Part shown: positions 48,135-56,971 of the stretch, piece after piece
Position numbering within the stretch: the first letter of the stretch is position 1
Layout of the letters: every line of letters begins with the position of its first letter
Source of the DNA: Anderseniella sp963700885
Lineage (GTDB): Bacteria > Pseudomonadota > Alphaproteobacteria > Rhizobiales > Aestuariivirgaceae
Direction of reading: 5' to 3'
DNA length: 64,000 nucleotides
Assembly: GCA_963700885.1 (NCBI GenBank)
Contig: CAVOZJ010000022.1
Span: 124,001 to 188,000, forward strand
Translations under genes and position numbers: made by a program
Notes under the pieces: model-generated
Databases searched by the model: none
What the model was told of the DNA's origin: nothing
The model's input: the letters and a program-made list of their open reading frames with translations, nothing else

Positions 48135-48814
48135 ATCCTCTCGCGGCGCAGAAACTCCGTCGCTGCAACCTGTTCGGCCGTACGCCTGGTAGTGGCCACC
48201 CCGATGGCCGGCTTACGGCCATCTACCTTCAGTTCAACCTTGAACTCAGGAGCATGGTCAGGTCCCGTCATCGCAATGGTCTCATACGAAGGCACCGCCA
48301 TCGCCCTGGCGGCAGCCCATTCCTGCAGGGAGGACTTGGCGTCCTTGCGCAAGCCAGGAGCTTTTTCCAAAAATTCCGCCCAATGCCGCGTGATAAACTT
48401 GCGGGCCGCCTTAAGCCCACCGTCAAGGTACACTGCTGCAACAAGCGCCTCACAGGCATCCCCTACGATGTTATCGGTTACGGTTGTCCGCCTGGCGCCT
48501 TTTCCGGCCAGCACCAGCGCGTCCGGAATACCCAGTTTTTCGCCGATTTTCGCACACGTCTGGCGCCTCACCAGTGCATTGAACATCCGCGCCAGATCAC
48601 CCTCGGGTACGTCCTCGTGCTGTTCGTACAACAGTTGCGCCACAACCAGGCCAAGCACCCGGTCTCCCAGAAATTCCAGACGTTCATTGCTGCCCGCAAT
48701 CTTGGACTTGGCTCCACTGGCATGGGTGAGGGCCTGCTCGAGTAACTGCTGATTCCTGAAGACATGGCCTAACCGTCTGGTGAGGGCGGCGATTGCTTCA
48801 TCCTGCCTGGTCAT
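48125..48814 (-). CDS. rnc: Ribonuclease III
   Basis: 229 aa from the ATG at 48814, which overlaps the lepB stop (ATGA). The catalytic signature ERLEFLGDRVLGLVV is near residues 41-55 and the C-terminal double-stranded-RNA-binding domain begins near DAKSSLQEWAA. It processes rRNA precursors. The 15-codon upstream extension lies inside lepB and was rejected. Confidence 0.96.
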   Translation of the reverse strand: MTRQDEAIAALTRRLGHVFRNQQLLEQALTHASGAKSKIAGSNERLEFLGDRVLGLVVAQLLYEQHEDVPEGDLARMFNALVRRQTCAKIGEKLGIPDALVLAGKGARRTTVTDNIVGDACEALVAAVYLDGGLKAARKFITRHWAEFLEKAPGLRKDAKSSLQEWAAARAMAVPSYETIAMTGPDHAPEFKVELKVDGRKPAIGVATTRRTAEQVAATEFLRRERIWK

Positions 48815-49602
48815 TCGACAGAATTGAATATCCGGCCCCAGCGAATATTTGTGGGCCATTTCCAGAACTCCCAGAATGCGCCTTCAGGCCCATGGGAAAA
48901 GAACAGAATGGTTGATTTGCCGACCAGGTTTTCATACGGAACATAACCGACATCATTGAGGAACCGGGAATCCGTCGAATTGTCGCGATTGTCGCCCATC
49001 ATGAAATAATGACCAGCTGGAACCGTATAGACCTGCGTGTTGTCAGCCTGACCGTTGTAAATATCCAGTGTTGAATAACTCACACCATTCGGCAGTGTCT
49101 CTATGTACCGTTTCGCCTGCGGGGAATTGCGCTTGTCCGGATTGACGAAATCCTCAACCTGTTTGCGCTTGACCGCTTCACCATTGATATGAAGCACGCC
49201 GTCAATCACCTGGATCTTGTCTCCCGGTAAACCGATGACGCGTTTGATATAGTCTGTCTCGTTGTCAAGGGGCAACTTGAAAACTACCACATCACCGCGC
49301 TCAGGTGTATCGCCGAATATTCTGCCATCCAGCGGCACAGGTCCGAACTTGAAAAGATTGTTGCCAAACAGCCCGAATGCAAAATTGAACGAGTATTTGG
49401 AGTATCCATAGGACAGCTTGTTGACGAACAGGTAATCGCCAACTCTCAGCGTTGGCACCATTGACTCAGAGGGAATGTTAAACGGCTGAAAGAAAAACGT
49501 GCGCACCACAAAGGCAATCAACAATGCCTGGACAATAACCTTCACGGTTTCCCAACCACTGTCTTCGGTTTTCTTGCGTGTACGCTCCACTTCGGAAGAC
49601 AT
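48811..49602 (-). CDS. lepB: Signal peptidase I
   Basis: 263 aa. One N-terminal membrane helix (about residues 20-38) is followed by the periplasmic catalytic domain with nucleophile Ser47 (NIPSESMVPTL) and base Lys120 (DYIKRVIGLPGD). The box GDNRDNSTDSR is near residue 205. It cleaves signal peptides of exported proteins. The order rnc-lepB-acpS is conserved. Confidence 0.96.
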   Translation of the reverse strand: MSSEVERTRKKTEDSGWETVKVIVQALLIAFVVRTFFFQPFNIPSESMVPTLRVGDYLFVNKLSYGYSKYSFNFAFGLFGNNLFKFGPVPLDGRIFGDTPERGDVVVFKLPLDNETDYIKRVIGLPGDKIQVIDGVLHINGEAVKRKQVEDFVNPDKRNSPQAKRYIETLPNGVSYSTLDIYNGQADNTQVYTVPAGHYFMMGDNRDNSTDSRFLNDVGYVPYENLVGKSTILFFSHGPEGAFWEFWKWPTNIRWGRIFNSVE

Positions 49603-49716
49603 TTTCTCGCCTCACTGCTTTTGGCCGGGACGCCCGATTCACTGTAGCCGTCCAATTTGACAGTCATGTCGCAGTTTATTGGTCAAATTGCAACTGTCGA
49701 GCAACTCTTCTGCAGA

Positions 49717-50124
49717 TCAGTCCGCTGTCACAGCAACGCACGAAATAATCACAATTGCCTGAGCGTACGGGAAGTCATCTGTTATGGTCAGGTGAATATC
49801 AGGTCTGTGCCCGTCCGGTACAAGGGCTTCCAGATGTTGCGCTGCTCCGCCGGTCAAGACCATGGTCGGTCGACCGCTCGGCAGGTTCACAACACCCAGA
49901 TCACGCCAGAACACGCCTTTGCGGAATCCCGTCCCCAGCGCCTTTGAACATGCCTCTTTGGCGGCAAATCGCTTGGCATAGGATGCGGCACGCTGGGCTC
50001 GCCGGTCAGATTTGGACTTTTCAATATCGGTAAAAACCCGTGAAACGAACCGGTCACCGTACTTCTCCAGTGTCGTTTCGATGCGCCGGATGTCGATCAT
50101 GTCATTGCCAACACCCAGGATCAT
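49717..50124 (-). CDS. acpS: Holo-acyl-carrier-protein synthase
   Basis: 135 aa. Magnesium-binding residues are in GNDMIDIRRIE (Asp8) and FAAKEACSKALG. It transfers the phosphopantetheine arm to acyl carrier protein. Its ATG overlaps the stop of the DUF2062 gene by four bases. The 114-base gap to lepB suggests a separate lepB promoter. Confidence 0.95.
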   Translation of the reverse strand: MILGVGNDMIDIRRIETTLEKYGDRFVSRVFTDIEKSKSDRRAQRAASYAKRFAAKEACSKALGTGFRKGVFWRDLGVVNLPSGRPTMVLTGGAAQHLEALVPDGHRPDIHLTITDDFPYAQAIVIISCVAVTAD

Positions 50125-50750
50125 GTGCCGACCCCTTGCTGTGATGATGCCCGGGAATTGTGATGACTCTGCAGTTCAGCCAGCCGTTTCTCCCGAATCT
50201 TCTGGCGGCGTTTCTTGTATTTGGCCACTGCAGGCTTCAGGATGAGATAGGCAATGATTGCGCTTGAAAGCCCCAGGGGGATTGAGCCAACACACATCGG
50301 GAAGAATACCGGCTCCAGTCCAGCCCACAAGTCGGCAAAGAATCTCACCGGGTCAGTGAACAGCAGCTTCATGTTGGGATCAGGGATCGCAATTGCTGTC
50401 CCCTCACGGCCCTCCAGGCCAAGCAAAAAACTACCCGTGTTGTGGGTAATGAACCAGATAAACGGAAAAGTCAGCGGATTGCCGACCGAGGTGCCTATTG
50501 CTGAAGCAAGCAGGTTGCCCCCAATTGCCCATGCCAGCAGTGCAGCAACAATAAAATGAAAACCGACCAGCGGTGTAAAAGACGCAAACGTGCCCGCTGC
50601 GAAACCCAACGCTATGGCATGCGGGGAACCGGAAATCCGGTTCACCTTGTGTGAAATGTACTTCGCCGCGCGATGGAAGCCAATTTCCGGCCAGATTAGG
50701 TTTCTGACCCTCCTGAACCAACCAACTGAATCGCGCCGTTTCAAAATCAT
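50121..50750 (-). CDS. DUF2062 family membrane protein
   Basis: 209 aa with three to four hydrophobic segments (about residues 48-75, 82-110 and 158-182) and a very basic C-terminal tail (KYKKRRQKIREKRLAEL). The stretch SPHAIALGFAAGTFASFTPLVGFHF is typical of DUF2062. Function is unknown. It precedes acpS and overlaps it. Confidence 0.9.
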   Translation of the reverse strand: MILKRRDSVGWFRRVRNLIWPEIGFHRAAKYISHKVNRISGSPHAIALGFAAGTFASFTPLVGFHFIVAALLAWAIGGNLLASAIGTSVGNPLTFPFIWFITHNTGSFLLGLEGREGTAIAIPDPNMKLLFTDPVRFFADLWAGLEPVFFPMCVGSIPLGLSSAIIAYLILKPAVAKYKKRRQKIREKRLAELQSHHNSRASSQQGVGT

Positions 50751-50790
50751 AATTCAAACTTACCCGATATACTCAAGCCTCGAAAATTCC

Positions 50791-50895
50791 CGAGAGCAAC
50801 ATGGGTTCACTTGAACCCATAAAGTTGCTCTATCACTTCAGAATCGATCAGGTTTATGAGTTTTGGTTGATTCAACCAAAACTCATCCTGATCTA
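50791..50895 (-). repeat. Dispersed two-hairpin intergenic element, copy A
   Basis: 105 bp filling most of the pyrE-DUF2062 gap. In its own (minus) orientation it starts TAGATCAGGATGAG and the opening TAG is the pyrE stop codon. The first hairpin is ATGAGTTTTGGTTGA / TCAACCAAAACTCAT, perfectly paired; the second is AGAGCAAC..TATGGGTTC / GAACCCAT..TTGCTCT. It is the best-preserved copy. Confidence 0.85.
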
Positions 50896-51483
50896 CGCCT
50901 TCAGGCCGCGACTTCCCGGTTTGACAGCTTCCATTGCAGCAAGTTCCGGTGGCAACTTGTCGGCATCAAATGTTGGCACATCAAGCTGCAATAGAGACAC
51001 CAGAGGCACGCCCACATCTGCCTTGCCACCTGACCTGTCAATCAGGCACGCCGCTCCAACAGTTACGCCGCCTGCCTTTGCAATCGCTTCAATGCACTCA
51101 CGTGACGAAAGTCCCGTTGTGACAATATCCTCAATCATTACACACCGCATACCCGGCTCAATCACAAAACCGCGCCGAAACACCAGAATACCATCCACAC
51201 GTTCACAAAAGATTGCCGGCACTTCCAACTGCCGGCCCATCTCGTAACCAACAACAACACCGCCCATGGCAGGCGACACCACCATATCAAATTCACCAAA
51301 CCCGGCTGCGTGAATTTTCTGTGCAAGTGTCGAACACAGTCGTTCTGCCCGCTGCCCGTCCATGAGTACCCGTGCACACTGCAGGTACCTCGAGCTATGC
51401 AGGCCTGACGACAGAATGAAGTGTCCGTCCAGCAGCGCTTCCGCGGCGCGGAATTCCTCAAGCACCTGATCTTGTGTAAGCAT
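50893..51483 (-). CDS. pyrE: Orotate phosphoribosyltransferase
   Basis: 196 aa from the ATG at 51483, which matches the usual start (MLTQDQVLEEF); ATGs at 51510 and 51561 are in frame but add residues not seen in relatives. The PRPP motif CVMIEDIVTTGLSS lies near residues 116-129. It makes OMP in pyrimidine synthesis. Its stop codon is the first TAG of repeat copy A. Confidence 0.93.
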   Translation of the reverse strand: MLTQDQVLEEFRAAEALLDGHFILSSGLHSSRYLQCARVLMDGQRAERLCSTLAQKIHAAGFGEFDMVVSPAMGGVVVGYEMGRQLEVPAIFCERVDGILVFRRGFVIEPGMRCVMIEDIVTTGLSSRECIEAIAKAGGVTVGAACLIDRSGGKADVGVPLVSLLQLDVPTFDADKLPPELAAMEAVKPGSRGLKA

Positions 51484-51535
51484 CAAAGTCACCGTATCCA
51501 GAGGTTTCATATTTGAGCCGCAATTGCGGCAATTG

Positions 51536-53707
51536 TCAGTCAGAACCTGTGGCGCGAACAACCGTGGAAATCAACGGTTTTCGGCCAAGTTCGTTCACAA
51601 TCTGATTGAGATGCCTTACATCTTCAACTTCAACTGTCAGGTCAATATTGTAAAAGTCCCGCGCCCGATCTGTCATTTGCAGGTTCTCGATATTTGCACC
51701 ACCTTCTGCAACTGTCTGCGTAAGTTGCCCAAGCGCCCCTACCTCATTGTGCAAGACCACTCTTAAACGCGCCGGATAGAGGCCCGTCGCTGCATCTTCA
51801 TCCCAGGCCAGGTCAACCCACAGATCGGGCTCGTCATCGAATTGCTGCAACGCGGCGGAAAAAATCGGATAAACCGTAACGCCTGCGCCCGGCTTCAGAA
51901 TACCGACGATCCGTTCACCAGGAACAGCACCGGTTAACCCATCGATATGCAACGGGAGGTCCCGGTTCACACCCCTGACCGGAATCGATTGCACGCCGCC
52001 TTGCGCCTGAGGTGCCCTGGATTTTCGCACATCCCGTTTGGGTGCCTCGCGCAGGTTTTCGAAGCCCAGTGCGTTCATCACGTCACGAGCCGCCAGCTCA
52101 CCACGTCCAATAGCTGCAAGACCGTCTTCGGCCGATGAAATGCCAAGTTTCCGCAGAGCTTCGCCAAATTTTTTCGTGTTGTAGACCGCATCGAAACGCG
52201 CAAGATGGCGTTCGATGATTTCCTGGCCCAAACCAGCATATTGGGCCCGCACCGCAATTCGCGTTGCCCGCCTGATGGCAGATCTCGCCTTGCCGGTATG
52301 CACCACTTTTTCCCAGGCGGCGGGCGGTGTCTGGGCCTGCGATCTTATCACATCAACTTCATCACCATTGGCAAGTTCAGTCATCAGTGGCGCATGCCGG
52401 CCATTGATCCTGCATCCGACACAGGAGTTTCCGATGTCGGTATGCACCGCATAGGCAAAATCGATGGCATTTGCACCCTTGGGAAGCGCGATCAATGCGC
52501 CCTTGGGCGTGAAACAAAACACCTGATCGGCGAATAGCTCAAGCCGTGTGCTTTCCAGAAATTCACCGGGATTGTCACCTTCGGCCAGTGTTTCAACCAG
52601 TGATCGCAACCACCTGAATGAATTGGAATCCCCATGCGGCAGCCTGACCCCGCGTTCCGCGGCCATCGGATCTGTGACATCCTTGTAGAAACTGTGTGCA
52701 GCCACACCACGCTCGGCGATCTCGTTCATCGCCTGGGTTCTGATTTGCAGTTCAACACGCTTGCGATGCGGGCCAATGACCGTTGTATGAATAGAACGGT
52801 AATCATTCTGTTTCGGGTTGGAGATATAGTCCTTGAACCTGCCTGGCACCACCCGCCATGCCATGTGAGCAACGCCTAACGCCTGGTAACACTCGACTTC
52901 GCTCGCTACGATGATCCGGAAACCGAAGATATCCGATAGTTGTCCCAGCGATAAATGCTTGCGCTGCATCTTGCGCCAGATTGAATAAGGCTTTTTTTCC
53001 CTGCCGGACACGTGAGCGGTAATGCCATGCTCGGCTAGCTGGCTGGTGAGCCGGTCTTCAATATTGGTGAGTATGTCTCCGGTCTCCGCCCTGAGCGTTT
53101 CTAGGCGTTTCATGATGCCGTCGCGCGCTTCCGGATACAGTTCCTGGAAGGCGATATCATCCAGTTCCTCACGCATGGAATGCATGCCCATACGACCAGC
53201 CAGCGGCGCATAGATATCCATCGTTTCCTTGGCAATACGCGCCCGTTTGTCCGGTTTCACGTGATGCAGCGTGCGCATATTGTGCAACCGGTCTGCCAGC
53301 TTCACGAGCAACACCCGGGCATCGCGCGACATGGCCAGGAGCAGTTTACGCAGGTTTTCCGCCTGGGCAGCTTCCTTGGAAATCAGATCAAGCCGGTTGA
53401 TCTTGGTGAGCCCTTCCACCAGTTCGGAAATCTCGCCGCCAAACAGGTGTTCGATTTCCGCATGCGTAGCCTCGGTATCCTCCACAACGTCATGCAGTAA
53501 GGCAGCCGCGATGGTTGCGTCATCCAGTTTCATTTCGGTGAGAATGGCCGCGACTTCCAGCGGATGAGTGAAGTAGGGATCACCTGACGCCCTGACCTGA
53601 TGACCGTGCGCCTTCATGGCATACACGTAGGCCTTGTTCAGCATGGCTTCATTCGCGTCGGGGTCATAGCCTGTGACCCGCTCAACCAACTCGTACTGAC
53701 GCATCAT
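51536..53707 (-). CDS. rsh: Bifunctional (p)ppGpp synthetase/hydrolase
   Basis: 723 aa RelA/SpoT homologue. Domains in order: HD hydrolase (HPLEVAAIL, LLHDVVEDTEA; residues about 30-180), synthetase (IGPHRKRVELQIRT near 320-333), TGS (VFCFTPKGALIALPKG near 400-415) and a C-terminal ACT domain. Both catalytic domains look intact. It sets the alarmone level during starvation. It is the single Rsh type typical of alphaproteobacteria and is separated from rpoZ by a terminator and a repeat. Confidence 0.95.
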   Translation of the reverse strand: MMRQYELVERVTGYDPDANEAMLNKAYVYAMKAHGHQVRASGDPYFTHPLEVAAILTEMKLDDATIAAALLHDVVEDTEATHAEIEHLFGGEISELVEGLTKINRLDLISKEAAQAENLRKLLLAMSRDARVLLVKLADRLHNMRTLHHVKPDKRARIAKETMDIYAPLAGRMGMHSMREELDDIAFQELYPEARDGIMKRLETLRAETGDILTNIEDRLTSQLAEHGITAHVSGREKKPYSIWRKMQRKHLSLGQLSDIFGFRIIVASEVECYQALGVAHMAWRVVPGRFKDYISNPKQNDYRSIHTTVIGPHRKRVELQIRTQAMNEIAERGVAAHSFYKDVTDPMAAERGVRLPHGDSNSFRWLRSLVETLAEGDNPGEFLESTRLELFADQVFCFTPKGALIALPKGANAIDFAYAVHTDIGNSCVGCRINGRHAPLMTELANGDEVDVIRSQAQTPPAAWEKVVHTGKARSAIRRATRIAVRAQYAGLGQEIIERHLARFDAVYNTKKFGEALRKLGISSAEDGLAAIGRGELAARDVMNALGFENLREAPKRDVRKSRAPQAQGGVQSIPVRGVNRDLPLHIDGLTGAVPGERIVGILKPGAGVTVYPIFSAALQQFDDEPDLWVDLAWDEDAATGLYPARLRVVLHNEVGALGQLTQTVAEGGANIENLQMTDRARDFYNIDLTVEVEDVRHLNQIVNELGRKPLISTVVRATGSD

Positions 53708-53784
53708 GCCTGGTCAATTCATCCATTTGAAATTCCGAATTGTGGCAGTGTAACAGACACTGTCGCAAGCCGGAAACAAAACAA

Positions 53785-53808
53785 CCGGAGCAACGCTCGT
53801 TGCTCCGG
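53785..53808 (-). terminator. Intrinsic terminator after rpoZ
   Basis: CCGGAGCAAC and GTTGCTCCGG form a perfect ten-base-pair stem with a four-base loop. On the minus strand it is followed by TTGTTTTGTTT. It separates rpoZ from rsh, which must have its own promoter in the 77 bases left. Confidence 0.85.
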
Positions 53809-53853
53809 CTGAAAATCGGTAAATTCCTGAATACGGTGTTAGGGCCAGGACCC

Positions 53854-53958
53854 TAGATCAGTATGGCTTTTGATTGAATCAATCAAGAGCCATAAAACTG
53901 ATCGATTCCAAGGTGCTAGAGCAACTTTATGGGTTCAAGAGAACCCATGTCGCTCTAG
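53854..53958 (+). repeat. Dispersed two-hairpin intergenic element, copy B
   Basis: 105 bp from TAGATCAGTATGG to GTCGCTCTAG. The terminal CTAG contains the rpoZ stop codon (plus strand 53955-53957). Hairpin arms are TTGATTGA/TCAATCAA and AGAGC.AC..ATGGGTTC/GAACCCAT..GCTCT. Confidence 0.85.
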
Positions 53959-54371
53959 TAACCGGACCGCTGTGAACCCGGGCTCTCTGCCGGCGGCAAG
54001 CCTTCGAGGCCACGCAGCAGGTCTTCTTCGCTCATACGGTCATAACCGTCCTGGCCATCCTGCTCGGTTGGCGCAGGTTCTGCCTGATCCGGCTCATTGC
54101 CGGCCAGCAGCAGCGGAACAGCACTTTCTTCCGGCTCATCCACTTCCACATGCTTTTGCATGGAGTGGACATAGTCTTCACGCAAATCTTCCACGTCGAT
54201 GGTGGTGTCACCAATCTCGCGCAATGCCACGACGGGGTTCTTGTCATTGTCGCGATCGAGCGTCAAAGGCGCTCCTTGCGAGATCATCCGTGCACGATGC
54301 GCAGACATCAGAACCAGTTCAAATCGGTTCGGCAGTTTTTCGATGCAGTCTTCAACGGTAACGCGTGCCAT
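53955..54371 (-). CDS. rpoZ: RNA polymerase omega subunit
   Basis: 138 aa. The N-terminus MARVTVEDCIEKLPNRFELVLMSAHRA is diagnostic of omega. The acidic C-terminal tail is longer than the E. coli protein, as in other alphaproteobacteria. Omega helps assemble RNA polymerase and can bind ppGpp, which fits its neighbour rsh. The stop codon is part of repeat copy B. Confidence 0.96.
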   Translation of the reverse strand: MARVTVEDCIEKLPNRFELVLMSAHRARMISQGAPLTLDRDNDKNPVVALREIGDTTIDVEDLREDYVHSMQKHVEVDEPEESAVPLLLAGNEPDQAEPAPTEQDGQDGYDRMSEEDLLRGLEGLPPAESPGSQRSGY

Positions 54372-54613
54372 GAAGCTTGGATCCTTGATTGAATATTATT
54401 GTCAGATGGAACTGAGTTGGGCTTTTAGTGACACAAATGCAAGAAAGCAAGTGTGCGCTTGACGCAGATAGGCCGGGTTGATGCCAAGGGAACCAACTAT
54501 TGACCCCTTTGACTGATTTTTCGCGTTTGCCGTGAAGGCATGCTTTTCGCCGCGTTCCGGCCTGCCGTAACTGGCGTTCGCGGTTATTCACTCACCAAAA
54601 TGCCGTCAGGCGT

Positions 54614-55216
54614 TTACCTCTCAGCACGTACAACCGGCGGATAGTCCTGCGGTGCCTGACCACGCTCGAACATGCCGTAATCCCGGATCATGCGGGCTGC
54701 AAACCCCCAACTCATGCTTTGGTCTTTTGAAATCCGGTCAACCAGTTTTCTCGCAGCCGTCTCGCTGGCAACCGATGACAAGGCGACATAGGCGCCTGCA
54801 ATGTTCACGCTTGCAAAGCTTTCCTCAAATCCTTTCAGCGGCCTGCCTTTGCTATGGCCCGCCACGATGTAGTTGCCGGTAGCTTTCGGGCCCGGATCGA
54901 GTTGCTCTAACGGACTTTGCCGCTCCACCCGCAGGAACAATTCGGCAATACGGATGCGGTAATCCTCAAAATGCTTGTAGCGGCCTGCTGTCTGGGATCG
55001 CTGGTGTTGCCTGTCTTCACGCCACCTGCCAATGGCTGCATCATCCACCCACAATTGATGCGACAGTATCACCCGGTCGCGTGACAATGACCTGAACCGG
55101 TCCAGCCACGTCATACCAGTATGCTCTGCCAACAAGGGTTTCAGCATGCCAACATGACGAAAGTAGTGGTCTTCATGACCGGGCCGCGGCAGCACTTCAA
55201 AAAACAGGGCCAGCAT
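54614..55216 (-). CDS. Antibiotic biosynthesis monooxygenase (ABM)-like protein
   Basis: 200 aa. LALFFEVLPRPGHEDHYF at the N-terminus and the pattern around residues 25-75 (RFRSLSRDRVILSHQLWVDDAAIGRWRED...HQRSQTAGRYKHFEDYRIRIAE) fit the dimeric alpha/beta ABM fold. The C-terminal half has no recognisable domain. It has no signal peptide and stands alone with 242 and 272 bases of noncoding sequence on either side. The function is unknown. Confidence 0.7.
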   Translation of the reverse strand: MLALFFEVLPRPGHEDHYFRHVGMLKPLLAEHTGMTWLDRFRSLSRDRVILSHQLWVDDAAIGRWREDRQHQRSQTAGRYKHFEDYRIRIAELFLRVERQSPLEQLDPGPKATGNYIVAGHSKGRPLKGFEESFASVNIAGAYVALSSVASETAARKLVDRISKDQSMSWGFAARMIRDYGMFERGQAPQDYPPVVRAER

Positions 55217-55488
55217 TTATCCAAACATCCATGTCCAGTGAGCAGGAACAGCTATATAAGCAGCAATCGCGGTTGCGAAGAAAAATATCGCCCTACCTCA
55301 GCATTTTTAGCGGAAACAGAAATTGTCAGACACATCCCGACTTGTGTACCTCATTGCGCTGGCAATTCCGGCCAGGGCAAGCACCGGCACATCCGGCTAC
55401 TACGTGCCTGAAACAATGGCAGAATAATATGCCTTCTCGCCCCGTTTGGTGAGCAGGGCTGATGCCAGAAGCAGCTGGGTCTGTATGT

Positions 55489-56013
55489 TCAATTCCCCGC
55501 TCCACCCCTGATGATCCATCCGCCTTTGTCAGTATTCAATGCAGCCAGCATTTGTCTCGCTGTCAGGCCAGTAACCGGATGCTTCCAGCGCGGCGCTATT
55601 TCTGCAATGGGCGCCAGCACAAACTCGCGTTCGGATATGGCCGGATGTGGCAGTACCAGTTCCGCATCAACAGTTTGCGCAACACCGTCCGCCACGACCA
55701 CGCCATTGTAATCCAGTATGTCAAGGTCCAGTGTTCTTGCTCCCCACCGTTCGCGCCGTTCACGCCCTGCTGCACGTTCTATGCTGCGCAGCGCCTGCAG
55801 CAGGATCAGGGCCGGCAAACGGGTTTCGATCCGGGCAACCGCGTTGATGTAGGCAGGCTGGTCCTGGTTGCCGTATGGTGTGGTCTCTATCAGCTTTGAC
55901 ATTTTGAGCAGTTTGAGCGGATGTTCATCAAGAATTGCCAGGGCGCGACCAACACATTCACGAGGCTTTCCCCATGGCCCTGTCTTGTTACTGCCCAGTC
56001 CGATCAGAATCAT
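55489..56013 (-). CDS. folK: 2-amino-4-hydroxy-6-hydroxymethyldihydropteridine pyrophosphokinase
   Basis: 174 aa HPPK of folate synthesis. LIGLGSNKTGPWG at the N-terminus and the signature RRERWGARTLDLDILDYNG near residues 85-103, with the two Mg-binding Asp residues, are present. It diverges from the NYN gene across 120 bases. Confidence 0.94.
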   Translation of the reverse strand: MILIGLGSNKTGPWGKPRECVGRALAILDEHPLKLLKMSKLIETTPYGNQDQPAYINAVARIETRLPALILLQALRSIERAAGRERRERWGARTLDLDILDYNGVVVADGVAQTVDAELVLPHPAISEREFVLAPIAEIAPRWKHPVTGLTARQMLAALNTDKGGWIIRGGAGN

Positions 56014-56133
56014 GAAGCCGTGCCATTGCCAATTGCGTCAATCAATGTCTTGTGGCACATCCACTACATTAATTTGAAGACTTGTTCGCACCGTCAATTT
56101 CATAAATCCATTTTCAGTAGCAGGAGATTTCCC

Positions 56134-56745
56134 ATGCGCCTTTACAAAGACGAACGTACAGCCCTTTTCATCGACGGTTCCAACCTGTACGCCACGGCGA
56201 AAGCTTTGGGTTTCGACATCGACTACAAGAACATGCTGAAGTTGTTTGAAGATGGCACCAGGTTGACCCGGGCAATCTACTACACAGCCCTTTTGGACGA
56301 TGCGGATTACTCGCCGATCCGCCCGCTCATCGACTGGCTCGATTATAACGGATTCATGGTGGTTACCAAACCAGCCAAGGAATTCACCGATGCTTCCGGC
56401 AGGCGCAAGGTCAAGGGCAACATGGATATCGAAATAGCGGTGGACGTCATGCAACTTTGCACATCGCTGGACCATATAATCTTGTTCTCCGGAGATGGCG
56501 ATTTCCGTTCGCTGGTTGAAGCTGCCCAGTCCAAGGGCTGCCGGGTGACGGTGATTTCCTCCATGGCGATCCGCCCACCGATGATTGCCGATGAATTGCG
56601 CCGGCAGGCAGACCAGTTCGTTGATCTGAAATCACTACGCGATAAGATCGGTCGCACACCTTCCGGCAACAAGGATCATTACCAGGACAATGGACCGGCT
56701 CCGGACCAGCCGGATAATGACTTCGAGGAATTTGCCGAAATCTGA
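56134..56745 (+). CDS. NYN domain protein (LabA/DUF88 family)
   Basis: 203 aa from the ATG at 56134, preceded by AGGAGA. The PIN-like NYN nuclease fold carries acidic residues in ALFIDGSNLYA (Asp14), in KGNMDIEIAVDVMQL near residues 97-111 and in LFSGDGDFRSLVEAA near 119-133. The C-terminal 50 residues are acidic and disordered. NYN proteins are predicted RNA-processing nucleases; the substrate is unknown. Placement near smpB, rpoZ and folK is conserved among alphaproteobacteria. Confidence 0.9.
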   Translation: MRLYKDERTALFIDGSNLYATAKALGFDIDYKNMLKLFEDGTRLTRAIYYTALLDDADYSPIRPLIDWLDYNGFMVVTKPAKEFTDASGRRKVKGNMDIEIAVDVMQLCTSLDHIILFSGDGDFRSLVEAAQSKGCRVTVISSMAIRPPMIADELRRQADQFVDLKSLRDKIGRTPSGNKDHYQDNGPAPDQPDNDFEEFAEI

Positions 56746-56971
56746 GGTTATGGCCTTTGCACGCAGTGTCGCGGTCTGCCCGAGGCATAGTAGCCCTGAC
56801 AAGTCTGGCTCATGGCGGCGCAAACACGATCTACATCAGAAATACAGATGCGGGTCTGCGCAAGATTCTCAAGGCTATAGCAGATCCCGGTAACGGCGAC
56901 CCACTTCACACGCAACAGAAAATGCCGCGACAGTCTGGGAGGCTGCATTGATCTTGTGAAAGGTTGAATTT

